From positions 1-11,085 of the forward strand of contig LSCM01000024.1 in the NCBI GenBank assembly GCA_001577185.1: a stretch of DNA of 11,085 nucleotides, written 5' to 3'. Positions 1 to 7,407 of this stretch are shown piece by piece. The notes below the pieces were generated by a model. The model was not told where the DNA came from. It saw only the letters and a list, made by a program, of their open reading frames with translations, and did not search any database. The position numbers and the translations under genes are program-made. This stretch comes from Cloacimonetes bacterium TCS62. Its GTDB lineage: Bacteria > Cloacimonadota > Cloacimonadia > Cloacimonadales > TCS61. The first letter of the stretch is position 1. The number at the start of each line of letters is the position of its first letter.

Positions 1-2
1 AT

Positions 3-86
3 GAAGGAATGCCGCTTTCCGGTTCGATCCATTTAAATGCAAAAGTGGAAGTGGAATTCGAAGTAAACAGTGGATTGACGGATTAA
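3..86 (+). CDS. C-terminal end of an unidentified protein (possibly SIMPL/DUF541 domain)
   Basis: An open frame enters from the left edge and ends at a TAA, giving 27 visible residues that end in GLTD. The stop sits directly before the GGGAGG ribosome binding site of the next gene, which is what an operon partner would look like. The alternating hydrophobic pattern (SIHLNAKVEVEFEV) is a beta strand and resembles the last strand of SIMPL/DUF541 periplasmic proteins, which often finish with a Gly-x-Ile-x-x-x-Ala-x-Val-x-Val-x-Phe-type stretch. That resemblance is by eye over a very short piece, so the family is a guess. The frame itself is supported mainly by its position; the other two frames contain stops or conflict with the downstream start. 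Confidence 0.45.
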   Translation, partial: EGMPLSGSIHLNAKVEVEFEVNSGLTD

Positions 87-92
87 GGGAGG
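87..92 (+). promoter_or_regulatory. Shine-Dalgarno site of the outer membrane protein gene
   Basis: GGGAGG lies 5 nt before the ATG at 98 and begins immediately after the upstream TAA. It fixes the start of the downstream gene and suggests that the two plus-strand genes are co-transcribed. Confidence 0.7.
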
Positions 93-97
93 TAATC

Positions 98-1321
98 ATG
101 AAAAAAATAATATTTATTGCACTTGTAATTTTGTTTAGTTTACCAATATTTGCATTATTTGAATTCTATACAGAAAATCCTGCCAATATTGCAAAAAGAG
201 ATTATACCCAAATTCTATTTCCAGGACTTACATATAATTTGAACTTCAACAATTCACTTCTAAGATTCAACGATATTTCAATTTTTGAGGAAGGAAATGT
301 TCTTACAAACAGTGATAAAAAACTTCTAACCAGCGAAAATATCAGACTTTTTGGCTCTCTTAATACTACTTTTATAGATGTAGGATGGCAAAACTGGAAT
401 TTGGCAATTAAAGCTTTTGCTTTTTTCGATGTGGAGGTAATGGATAAAAAATATTCGGAAATAATATTTTATGGAAATCAAACAGATGAAAATTATGAAA
501 CAAATGTTGGCAAGGGCAGTGAAGGATTTGGTATGTGGAAAACAGCTTTTACCTATGCTTATCCCAAAGATCTTAGCTTAGGAATGATCCCGGGACTTTT
601 TTCGAAGCAAAGTGAAGGAATTTTGGCTGAACTTCGAGATATGCCGATTAACGTAGGTGCTCGGTTTAATATAAATCATTCGCTGGCTTATGGCGGTGTA
701 GTGGAAAGCAGACAACAATTTGGTTCTGTTCCCGATAGTACATATTACGATATATATGCAAAATATGCTTATTCTGATGAAGACACACAGGGAATGACAT
801 CTGCCAGTTTAGGATTTGGCCTTAAAACGGAATTTATGGGTGCAACGATCCATTTCAGTTTAGATGATATCTTTTTACAACTTTCTTATGATGATCTGGC
901 TGGAGGAGAGATTTCACAAGTTGGAACGGATTCACTGCTTTATTTTCAGGAAGATCATGAGATTTATGAATATGAGAATATTGAAAATGATTCGCTCCGA
1001 TTAGGAAGCAGAACTCGCTCGATAAACCCATCATTCAGTTTGGGTGTAGAATATACATTTCTGGATAAAATCGATGCTGTAATGAAATATAGCAGTAGTG
1101 AACTTTCTAATCAGGATGGATTTTTGCTGGGTGGATCTTATGAACTTGGTGTGCTTCCGATTCAAGCATTTTATGGAAATAACGGTTCATCTTATTACCA
1201 GTTTGTTTCCGGTTTAAAATTTAATAAATTTGAATGGAAAGTCGGAGCTACTTTCTACCATGGATTCTTTAGATATGCTAAAGGATTAGGTTTAAGCTCA
1301 GAATTTAAAATAAAATTTTAA
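98..1321 (+). CDS. Secreted beta-barrel outer membrane protein, function unknown
   Basis: This 407-residue protein starts with a clear signal peptide: KK, a hydrophobic core over residues 4-18 and likely cleavage after Ala19. The mature part begins with an ENPANIAKRD stretch, similar to the 'NPA' N-terminus seen in PorV/DUF5723-like barrels of the FCB group. The rest is a series of amphipathic, aromatic-rich strands with polar turns, and the chain ends on Phe (EFKIKF), the usual C-terminal signal for the BAM machinery. There is no TonB box, lipobox or enzymatic motif. A plausible role is a transport or structural barrel, but no substrate can be named. The start is supported by GGGAGG 5 nt upstream. 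The gene converges with the fab operon, so it is regulated separately. Confidence 0.75.
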   Translation: MKKIIFIALVILFSLPIFALFEFYTENPANIAKRDYTQILFPGLTYNLNFNNSLLRFNDISIFEEGNVLTNSDKKLLTSENIRLFGSLNTTFIDVGWQNWNLAIKAFAFFDVEVMDKKYSEIIFYGNQTDENYETNVGKGSEGFGMWKTAFTYAYPKDLSLGMIPGLFSKQSEGILAELRDMPINVGARFNINHSLAYGGVVESRQQFGSVPDSTYYDIYAKYAYSDEDTQGMTSASLGFGLKTEFMGATIHFSLDDIFLQLSYDDLAGGEISQVGTDSLLYFQEDHEIYEYENIENDSLRLGSRTRSINPSFSLGVEYTFLDKIDAVMKYSSSELSNQDGFLLGGSYELGVLPIQAFYGNNGSSYYQFVSGLKFNKFEWKVGATFYHGFFRYAKGLGLSSEFKIKF

Positions 1322-1324
1322 TTC

Positions 1325-1342
1325 ATTAGTCCTATGACTGAT
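1325..1342. terminator. Weak hairpin between convergent genes, possible bidirectional terminator
   Basis: ATTAGTC, loop CTAT, GACTGAT forms a 7-bp stem with one G-T pair, located just after the plus-strand stop and 47-64 nt beyond the minus-strand stop. Read on the minus strand it is followed by an AT-rich stretch (GAATTAAAATTTTATTTTA). The stem is AT-rich and short, so this is only a candidate, but two convergent transcripts must end near here and nothing stronger is visible in the 67-nt gap. Confidence 0.3.
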
Positions 1343-1388
1343 TAGTATATTCGGCTCTACATACAAACAAGATGTACGATTAGATATA

Positions 1389-3371
1389 TTATAAAAGACC
1401 CCATCTTTTTCTCAAATATAATTCAAAAGTTATACTCAAAAGGAAGACTGCGATGATAATCCAATTCTTATAAATTGGTATTTCATTTTTATTGATCTTT
1501 TTTATCATATTAGCTTGTGGAAAAGTAAAGTTGTGGAGATTATCTTTATCTATCAGGCTACCTCCAGTTTGCTTTGATATATATGTGAGTAATGGCAGAT
1601 TGAAGTTTTGATCATAATTTTCAGGATTTTCTGAATTTATCATGAAATTTCCTTCTGAACTAATATCAGCATCCTCTATTTCTATTTTATACCTGTATTC
1701 AGCAGGTTCATTAATATCTAATTTTGATATGTAAGCTTCATTTTTCTCGACCATAAAAGTCTCTTTTACTACTTTGTTTTTATTATCTACTATAGTTAGT
1801 TTTGCATTAATACTTCTAACTGGATTAAGCTTTTCATCAAAAACTTGCATTTTGACCTTAATCTTTTCTCCACTAAAATATAAATTCTTGTCAGTTGAAC
1901 TTACGATTCTTTTTGCTGACTTATGTTCTAACCAATTTATAATATTGGTGATCAATTTATCATAACCACTTTCTGAGTTCCACAATTTCCATCTCCACAA
2001 GTTAAGAAACGTAATATGTAAAAAGTTACCTTTCGAATTAAGAACAATAGCAGGACTATTTTCTTCATTATCTATCTGCGCTAGCACTTTGGATTGTATT
2101 TTTGGGTTTACATAGAAATATTTTATTGGCGGTATATTTTCTAAGGTTTCGGCATTAAGTACATCTAAGGATTTGTACTGGTTACTGTGATCTGTTAAAT
2201 CAAATGAAGCTTCGAAAGGAGTCTGAATATTTCGGGTTGTGGTAGGTGATATTGACTGCAAATCCGCAATAGGTTTACCAAATAGAATTATACCACCTTT
2301 TTTACGATCAAAGCTTTTCACCAGATCCAAGGCTGATTCGGTTAAGATTAATTTACCATTATTAACAATAAGTAGGAGAGAAACTTTATTGAAAGAAGCA
2401 GCTATATCAGAAGTTACAAACTTATTCTCCATAAGTAAAAATTGATGTTCCCAGCGGTCATTTTGTTTAATAATATCGATACAGAATTTCACATCCCAAT
2501 TTAATTTGTCAGATAGTATTAAAATTTTCGTTTTATTGTTTCTAACTTGTAACGCTCCCGAAAATGTATTATTGGCTTTATTTACTTCGTCTAAAGAATC
2601 GCTTTCGATCATAACACTAAAGGTATGAAGACCTGGTCTGGAAAACATAATATCAAAATTAGCCACACCGAAATTTTTATCTGAAAAATCTACTTGCTTT
2701 ATCGCTAGCTGTTTGTTGTCTTCGATTAGTTTAACTGAAGCAGAACCTTGAAAATGTTTACTTTTTGTGTAAACTAACAATGGAGAAGTTTCATTTTTAT
2801 AGGCAATTTTATTATATTGCAAATTAGAGATGGAAAGATCAAAATCAGTTGAATGAAAATCGGGATAAATGGAATACATAGGTATGTTTAAATTAGATAA
2901 GACATCCAGATCTTTATCTTTGAACCAACCATCAGAAAATAGCATAATTGATCTAGTTTCTTTCAAAATATCATTTTTAGAAAGTTCATTTAAAGTTTGC
3001 GTCAAATTAGTTGATCTTGTGTTACCATCTAGACCTTTGGCAAATTGATAATCTAATATTGAATAATTTTTCTTTTTCAACTCATTAGATAATTGTTTTT
3101 TGTAATTTACCATTGCTTGTGTTTTTGACCTGTTTTCACTAGTTTGTTTCATACTATCGGAATTATCTTCTAGAAAAATTACATTTGGCTTTCTCATTTT
3201 TTCTTTAATAAAATAGAGTATAGGATTAAAAAGAAGTATTAAAACGGTTATCAAAAAGATAGATCTTAGGAAGATCAGCAGATATCTTTTCCAGTTTTCA
3301 ATTTGTGGTATAGTATGTCTATAAAAGATAATAACTATAATTATTGCTATTACTATTGGAATAAAAATCAT
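1389..3371 (-). CDS. Membrane-anchored VWA protein with GATase-like and Ig-like regions
   Basis: This 660-residue protein has two N-terminal membrane segments (about 2-17 and 30-55) and a third at the C-terminus (about 637-653, followed by RKRWGLL), so the bulk between them should face the periplasm. Right after the second segment is a von Willebrand A domain with a recognisable metal site: D69-N-S71-D-S73 (DxSxS), T121, and D147-G. Residues around 278-370 alternate strands and helices in the manner of class I glutamine amidotransferase-like folds, without a catalytic Cys I can identify. A region near 505-580 looks like an Ig/macroglobulin-type domain. The arrangement resembles large VWA membrane proteins of Bacteroidota and Planctomycetes, whose function is unknown. 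It starts 1 nt after the radical SAM stop with no clear Shine-Dalgarno, implying translational coupling at the end of the operon. Confidence 0.7.
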   Translation of the reverse strand: MIFIPIVIAIIIVIIFYRHTIPQIENWKRYLLIFLRSIFLITVLILLFNPILYFIKEKMRKPNVIFLEDNSDSMKQTSENRSKTQAMVNYKKQLSNELKKKNYSILDYQFAKGLDGNTRSTNLTQTLNELSKNDILKETRSIMLFSDGWFKDKDLDVLSNLNIPMYSIYPDFHSTDFDLSISNLQYNKIAYKNETSPLLVYTKSKHFQGSASVKLIEDNKQLAIKQVDFSDKNFGVANFDIMFSRPGLHTFSVMIESDSLDEVNKANNTFSGALQVRNNKTKILILSDKLNWDVKFCIDIIKQNDRWEHQFLLMENKFVTSDIAASFNKVSLLLIVNNGKLILTESALDLVKSFDRKKGGIILFGKPIADLQSISPTTTRNIQTPFEASFDLTDHSNQYKSLDVLNAETLENIPPIKYFYVNPKIQSKVLAQIDNEENSPAIVLNSKGNFLHITFLNLWRWKLWNSESGYDKLITNIINWLEHKSAKRIVSSTDKNLYFSGEKIKVKMQVFDEKLNPVRSINAKLTIVDNKNKVVKETFMVEKNEAYISKLDINEPAEYRYKIEIEDADISSEGNFMINSENPENYDQNFNLPLLTYISKQTGGSLIDKDNLHNFTFPQANMIKKINKNEIPIYKNWIIIAVFLLSITFELYLRKRWGLL

Positions 3372-3372
3372 A

Positions 3373-4347
3373 TTACCAAATTTTATCAGGCTTATTTATT
3401 GTAAAAGAAAAATTATTTTTTTCAATATCAGCGATAATGACCGGTAAATGAGAAATATTCAGTTTTAATTTTAAGTTAGTTAACATTTTAGCATTAAAAC
3501 CTTTGAAAAGAGAGACATCATATTTCGAGATCATTAGCGTTTTATTTTGATAATTTTCTACGATATTCTGAAGTAGTATTTCGGCACGCACCATTTCACC
3601 AAAAGATGGATGATAGGGACCAGCAATTATATTGGTTGGTTCAATATCAGAATGAAGTCCCAATTTAGCAATTTCGATATCATCAATTTCTTTTATTATC
3701 CTAACTGCAACTTCAATGGCTTTATCCAAATTAAGAGGTTTATACGAATTGCTATTATATAAATTCTCTAATTTCGTTCCTTTTAGAACAATAGTGGGGT
3801 AGATCCTAATAAAATTTGGATTTATCTTCTTAGTTATTTTTATAGTCTTTTCTAATGATTTTTTGGAAAATCCTGGAAGTCCTGGCATTAATTGAATTCC
3901 AAGCTCAATATTAAATCTTTGTACTAAATTGCAACTATGCATAGCTGTATCAAAAGTATAACCACGGCCACTTTTCTGTAAAACTAAATTACTGAAACTT
4001 TGTATCCCTAATTCTATTGTGCTAACACCATTTTTCTTACAAAATTCTAGCTTAGATCCATTAATTGCATCTGGTCTAGTCGAAATTCTTATAGATGTTA
4101 GATCATCTAGATAAGGTTTAACAATATTAAAATATCTCTCTTGTTCATTTTGTTCCAGATTTGTAAAAGTTCCTCCAAAAAATGCGATTTGTTTTTTGAT
4201 CATTTTATTATTATGATAAAAATCTGCGATCATCTCTTCGATTTTATGATCCGTTAATATATCACTTTTTGTAATCTTATCTTGATCACAATAAATGCAA
4301 TCGAATGAACAGCCTAAATGTGGTATGAAAATAGGGAGTATTCTCAT
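3373..4347 (-). CDS. Radical SAM protein, Elp3-like core without acetyltransferase domain
   Basis: This 324-residue protein carries the radical SAM cluster motif C13-x3-C17-x2-C20 (GCSFDCIYC) followed by the FFGGTFT glycine motif (about 58-64), RISTRPD and ELGIQS. These are the hallmarks of the Elp3/MiaB-type SAM fold and of the family commonly found next to rnc in Clostridia and other bacteria. Those proteins are often annotated 'elongator protein 3-like', but the C-terminal GNAT acetyltransferase domain of true Elp3 is missing here, so tRNA carboxymethylation should not be assumed. The substrate is unknown. The ATG overlaps the rnc stop as ATGA (4344-4347), and only weak purine-rich sequence precedes it, so translation is probably coupled to rnc. 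That coupling is the main hint of a role in RNA processing or modification. Confidence 0.85.
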   Translation of the reverse strand: MRILPIFIPHLGCSFDCIYCDQDKITKSDILTDHKIEEMIADFYHNNKMIKKQIAFFGGTFTNLEQNEQERYFNIVKPYLDDLTSIRISTRPDAINGSKLEFCKKNGVSTIELGIQSFSNLVLQKSGRGYTFDTAMHSCNLVQRFNIELGIQLMPGLPGFSKKSLEKTIKITKKINPNFIRIYPTIVLKGTKLENLYNSNSYKPLNLDKAIEVAVRIIKEIDDIEIAKLGLHSDIEPTNIIAGPYHPSFGEMVRAEILLQNIVENYQNKTLMISKYDVSLFKGFNAKMLTNLKLKLNISHLPVIIADIEKNNFSFTINKPDKIW

Positions 4348-5084
4348 TTTAGCTTGAGTTTCTTACATGCCTCCATGGCAGCAAATTGTTCTGCTTCTTT
4401 CTTATTTGTTCCTTTACCTATTCCATACGATACATCATTGATTATAACTTCTATCGTAAAAGTTTTCATATGCTCTGGACCGATCTCTTTGATCTTATGG
4501 TATTGGGGAACTATCGAAAACTCAGCTTGAGTATATTCTTGAAGTAGACTTTTATAATTTTTTAATTTTTCATTTTTTAAAGACTTTTGAATATCATCAA
4601 GAATGAAATTCCTGATAAATTTTGATACTGCAGATAACCCTCCATCCAAGTATATAGAGCAAATCAAAGATTCCATGCTATTGCTAAGGACAGTATCTAG
4701 TTTTTTACCGCGAGATTTGAATATTTCATTACTAATTGTAAGATATTGTTTTAAATTGAGTTCTTGCGCTTTCAAAGTTAAAAACTTTCGAGATACGATT
4801 TTAGACTTTAGTTTTGAAAGATCTCCTTCTTCATAATTTGGAAAATCTGTAAATAAAACTTCTGAAGTTATTAAACCTAAAATTGCATCACCCAAGAATT
4901 CCATGCGCTCAAAGGAGAACATGCTATCTTGTTTTGTTGGATGAGAAGTATGGGTCAAGGCTGAGGCTAAAAGAGATCTATTTCTGAAAACATAATCTAT
5001 TTTCTTTTCAAGTTTTTTATGTTTTATTGGAATAGATTTGCTTTTTGATAATTTAGCTATGAGTTGTCTTAGTTTTTTTTTCAA
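4344..5084 (-). CDS. rnc: Ribonuclease III
   Basis: This 246-residue dsRNA endonuclease would process rRNA precursors and structured mRNAs in the cytoplasm. The signature FERMEFLGDAIL (58-69) supplies E59, E62 and D66, and E86 lies in EEGDLS. The second metal-site segment reads LSNSMESLI, with E138 intact but Asn135 where E. coli has Asp114. A dsRNA-binding domain follows at about 176-244 (LLQEYTQ to EACKKL). The only conventional start before the catalytic core is TTG at 5084: an in-frame TAG lies 18 nt upstream and there is no ATG or GTG until the signature motif. No Shine-Dalgarno is evident, and a run of nine A follows the start codon. The N-terminal ~25 residues are an unusually Lys-rich extension. 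It follows fabF by 36 nt and overlaps the radical SAM gene by 4 nt. Confidence 0.92.
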   Translation of the reverse strand: MKKKLRQLIAKLSKSKSIPIKHKKLEKKIDYVFRNRSLLASALTHTSHPTKQDSMFSFERMEFLGDAILGLITSEVLFTDFPNYEEGDLSKLKSKIVSRKFLTLKAQELNLKQYLTISNEIFKSRGKKLDTVLSNSMESLICSIYLDGGLSAVSKFIRNFILDDIQKSLKNEKLKNYKSLLQEYTQAEFSIVPQYHKIKEIGPEHMKTFTIEVIINDVSYGIGKGTNKKEAEQFAAMEACKKLKLK

Positions 5085-5094
5085 ACTGAAATAT

Positions 5095-5114
5095 ATGGCT
5101 AGCTAGCTTGCCAT
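5095..5114 (-). repeat. Small inverted repeat in the rnc leader
   Basis: ATGGC and GCCAT flank a 10-nt centre that is itself partly self-complementary (the 10-bp palindrome GCTAGCTAGC covers 5098-5107). On the minus strand the hairpin lies between the fabF stop and the rnc TTG, exactly where a Shine-Dalgarno would be expected. It could influence rnc translation or be an RNase III-type feedback site, but the stem is short and this is inference. Confidence 0.4.
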
Positions 5115-5120
5115 TGAATA

Positions 5121-6359
5121 TTATTTATACTTTTTAAAGATTACAACACCGTTATGCCCACCAAACCCAAGAGAATTACTTAATGCATAATCAACTTGCA
5201 TCTCGATAGATTCATTTGGGACATAATTCAGATCACATTCAGGGTCAGGATTTTCATAATTTATAGTAGGATGAATTTGTCCTTCCATAAACGTTTTACA
5301 ACAAACAATTGCTTCTATTGCTCCTGCAGCACCTAAGGTATGTCCGATCATAGATTTAGTAGAATTGATCTTTAGATTTTGAGCATGCTCTCCAAAAACC
5401 GTTTTGTAGGCTATCGTTTCATTTTTATCATTTAATGGTGTAGATGTTCCATGAGCATTAATATAATTCAATTTAGCTGGTTCGATCTCAGCATCATCTA
5501 ATGCTAGTTTTATCGCTCGAGCACCACCCTCGCCCTTTTCAGCCGGGGCTGTTATGTGAAATGCATCACAGGTTGCTCCATAACCGACCACTTCAGCATA
5601 TATATCTGCCCCTCGTGACAAAGCATGGTCAAGTTCTTCTAGAACTAATACACCAGCACCTTCTGCCATGATAAATCCATCGCGTTCTTGGTCAAATGGA
5701 CGACATGCTTTTTCCGGCTCATCATTTCTAGTGCTAAGTGCTCTCATCGAGGAAAATCCTGCAACTGCAAGAGGTGTTACAGAAGCTTCAGCACCACCTG
5801 TAACCATGATATCTGCATCTCCATACTGGATACTTCGAAAAGCAGTTCCAATAGCATGGTTGGCAGAAGCGCAAGCAGAAGTAATATTAAAGTTCAAACC
5901 TTTAAGATCATACTTAATTGCAACTTCAGCAGAGATAATATTTGATATCATCTTTGGTATGAAGAAAGGACTAATTCTTTTTGGACCTCTTTTGACTAAT
6001 TTAGCCGCTTCAGATTCAAATGTCCCCATACCACCAATTCCTGTTGATATAATCACTCCGGCTTTATTATGATCAAATTCTGTATCCTCTAATTTTGCTG
6101 CATCGACGGCTTGTTGAGTAGCGACCAATCCAAGCATTGTATATCTATCGATTTTTTTTAGTCTTTTACGATTAAAATGAGCTTTAGGATCAAAGTCTTT
6201 TATCTCGCCTGCAATCTGACTAGCATAATCATCATTTATATCAAAATTAGAGATTCTACTGATCCCAGATTTTCCGTGAATCAAATTATTCCACGTATCA
6301 TCTATATTATTACCTACTGGGTTTATTGTACCAAAACCTGTTATTACAACTCTTCTCAT
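5121..6359 (-). CDS. fabF: 3-oxoacyl-ACP synthase II (KAS II)
   Basis: This 412-residue condensing enzyme extends acyl-ACP with malonyl-ACP in the elongation cycle of type II fatty acid synthesis. The catalytic triad is complete and falls at the same numbers as in E. coli FabF: Cys163 (TSACASANH), His303 (NAHGTSTPLND) and His340 (KSMIGHTLGAAGA). The Gly-rich C-terminus (NSLGFGGHNG) and full length agree with KAS II. FabF is preferred over FabB because of the length, the TSACASA context and the acpP-fabF gene order. The ATG at 6359 is preceded by GAGGA with about 5 nt spacing. A hairpin with a T tract separates it from acpP, so its expression may be set lower than that of ACP. Confidence 0.96.
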   Translation of the reverse strand: MRRVVITGFGTINPVGNNIDDTWNNLIHGKSGISRISNFDINDDYASQIAGEIKDFDPKAHFNRKRLKKIDRYTMLGLVATQQAVDAAKLEDTEFDHNKAGVIISTGIGGMGTFESEAAKLVKRGPKRISPFFIPKMISNIISAEVAIKYDLKGLNFNITSACASANHAIGTAFRSIQYGDADIMVTGGAEASVTPLAVAGFSSMRALSTRNDEPEKACRPFDQERDGFIMAEGAGVLVLEELDHALSRGADIYAEVVGYGATCDAFHITAPAEKGEGGARAIKLALDDAEIEPAKLNYINAHGTSTPLNDKNETIAYKTVFGEHAQNLKINSTKSMIGHTLGAAGAIEAIVCCKTFMEGQIHPTINYENPDPECDLNYVPNESIEMQVDYALSNSLGFGGHNGVVIFKKYK

Positions 6360-6373
6360 AATTTCCTCATAAA

Positions 6374-6406
6374 AATATGGTGGGAGTAAATTTTCCCACC
6401 AATATT
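6374..6406 (-). terminator. Hairpin with T tract between acpP and fabF (possible attenuator)
   Basis: On the minus strand, AATATTGGTGGGA pairs with TCCCACCATATT across an 8-nt loop, giving about 12 bp with one bulge and a 7-8 bp core (TGGTGGGA/TCCCACCA). The stem runs directly into ATATTTTTA, followed by the GAGGA of fabF. This has the form of an intrinsic terminator, but fabF lies only 15 nt beyond and has no visible promoter of its own. It is therefore more likely a partial terminator or a 3'-end stabiliser for acpP mRNA. Such a device would fit the need for much more ACP than FabF. Confidence 0.6.
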
Positions 6407-6414
6407 ATTCCAAA

Positions 6415-6648
6415 TTAGTCTAGTTCAGACTTAAGAAATTCAATTGCTTTAGCGACAGTCACAAGATTTTCAGCTTCTTCATCAGGTATCTCTATATCAA
6501 ATTCCTCTTCGAAACACATAATTAGTTCAACAGTATCAAGAGAATCCGCACCTAAATCTTCGATAAAATTAGCTTCATTAGTAACTTCACTTTCCTCAAC
6601 ACCCAATTCTTCTACAATGATTTCTTTTACTTTTTGTTCAATGTTCAT
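6415..6648 (-). CDS. acpP: Acyl carrier protein
   Basis: This 77-residue acidic protein carries the growing acyl chain on a 4'-phosphopantetheine arm. The attachment site is Ser36 in GADSLDTVEL (DSL motif), the same position as in E. coli AcpP, with the usual helix II (DTVELIMCFEEEF) recognised by Fab enzymes. The sequence is typical, including the EEFDIEIPDEEAE stretch. It sits 15 nt after fabG, and nearly all of that gap is a perfect AGGAGG ribosome binding site, the strongest in the window. This agrees with ACP being one of the most abundant proteins in bacteria. A hairpin follows its stop. No holo-ACP synthase is visible nearby. Confidence 0.97.
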   Translation of the reverse strand: MNIEQKVKEIIVEELGVEESEVTNEANFIEDLGADSLDTVELIMCFEEEFDIEIPDEEAENLVTVAKAIEFLKSELD

Positions 6649-6652
6649 TATT

Positions 6653-6658
6653 CCTCCT
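6653..6658 (-). promoter_or_regulatory. Perfect Shine-Dalgarno of acpP
   Basis: AGGAGG on the minus strand lies 4 nt before the ATG at 6648 and fills the short fabG-acpP gap. It is the closest match to the anti-Shine-Dalgarno sequence in the operon, in line with high ACP output. Confidence 0.8.
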
Positions 6659-6663
6659 ATTAT

Positions 6664-7407
6664 TTACATTATTAATCCACCATCAATATTGATGGTTTGA
6701 CCAGTTATATAGCTTGACTGATCAGAAGCCAAAAAGATGCATAAATTAGCGACATCTTCTGGCAGTCCCATTCGGGATAATGGAATTGCTTTAGAATAAC
6801 TGTCAATAATTTCATCAGAAAGTTTATCTGTCATTTTAGTTTTAATGAATCCAGGAGCTATAGAATTAACCCGGATATTTCTGGCAGCAAACTCTTTCGC
6901 AGTTGATTTTGTGAGAGCAATTATACCACCTTTAGAAGCAGCATAGTTAGCTTGTCCAGCATTGCCCATGATTCCAATTATAGATGCAATATTTATGATC
7001 ACACCCTCGCGTTGTTTTAATAAATATCTACTAATTGCCTGAGTACAATTATAAGTTCCTTTGAGATTTACAGTTATTACCTTATCCCAATCTTCTTCTT
7101 TCATTTTCATTAATAATCCATCTTTTGTTATCCCAGCATTATTAACAAGAATGTCGATTTTCCCAAATTCATCATATATTTTGTTAAACAATTTTTTTAT
7201 TGCTTTATTATTTGTAACATCAGTATTATAACCTAATGCTCTATATCCTGCATCATCAATTTCTTTTACCGCTTTGTCGATCGCATCCTGATCTAAATCT
7301 AATATGATGGAAATAGCACCTTGCTTGGCAAATTTCTGGGTTATAGAAAAACCAATACCACGTGCACCTCCTGTAACTACCACAATTTTGTCTTCTAAGT
7401 TATACAT
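6664..7407 (-). CDS. fabG: 3-oxoacyl-ACP reductase
   Basis: This 247-residue short-chain dehydrogenase reduces 3-oxoacyl-ACP to 3-hydroxyacyl-ACP with NADPH, the first reductive step of each elongation round. The Rossmann motif TGGARGIG lies at 12-19, NNAG at 89-92, and the catalytic set Asn114, Ser142, Tyr155 and Lys159 (YAASK) is complete. The C-terminal ITGQTINIDGG is typical of FabG. Position between fabD and acpP makes this the dedicated fatty acid enzyme rather than another SDR. The gene overlaps the end of fabD by 8 nt, and its AGGAG site lies inside fabD about 9 nt before the ATG, so the two are translationally linked. Confidence 0.96.
   Translation of the reverse strand: MYNLEDKIVVVTGGARGIGFSITQKFAKQGAISIILDLDQDAIDKAVKEIDDAGYRALGYNTDVTNNKAIKKLFNKIYDEFGKIDILVNNAGITKDGLLMKMKEEDWDKVITVNLKGTYNCTQAISRYLLKQREGVIINIASIIGIMGNAGQANYAASKGGIIALTKSTAKEFAARNIRVNSIAPGFIKTKMTDKLSDEIIDSYSKAIPLSRMGLPEDVANLCIFLASDQSSYITGQTINIDGGLIM

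Noticed and set aside
1361..1379. TACAT...ATGTA inverted repeat as terminator of the VWA gene
   Set aside because: A 5-bp A/T-rich stem with a 9-nt loop is too weak to call.
5103..5114. Mini-ORF ATG-GCA-AGC-TAG before rnc as a regulatory leader peptide
   Set aside because: It codes for three residues, has no ribosome binding site and arises from the inverted repeat itself.
5668..6072. Open frames of 85-134 codons on the plus strand opposite fabF, and similar ones opposite fabD, rnc, the radical SAM gene and the VWA gene
   Set aside because: They lie entirely antisense to well-identified genes, have no recognisable domains or ribosome binding sites, and are expected by chance.
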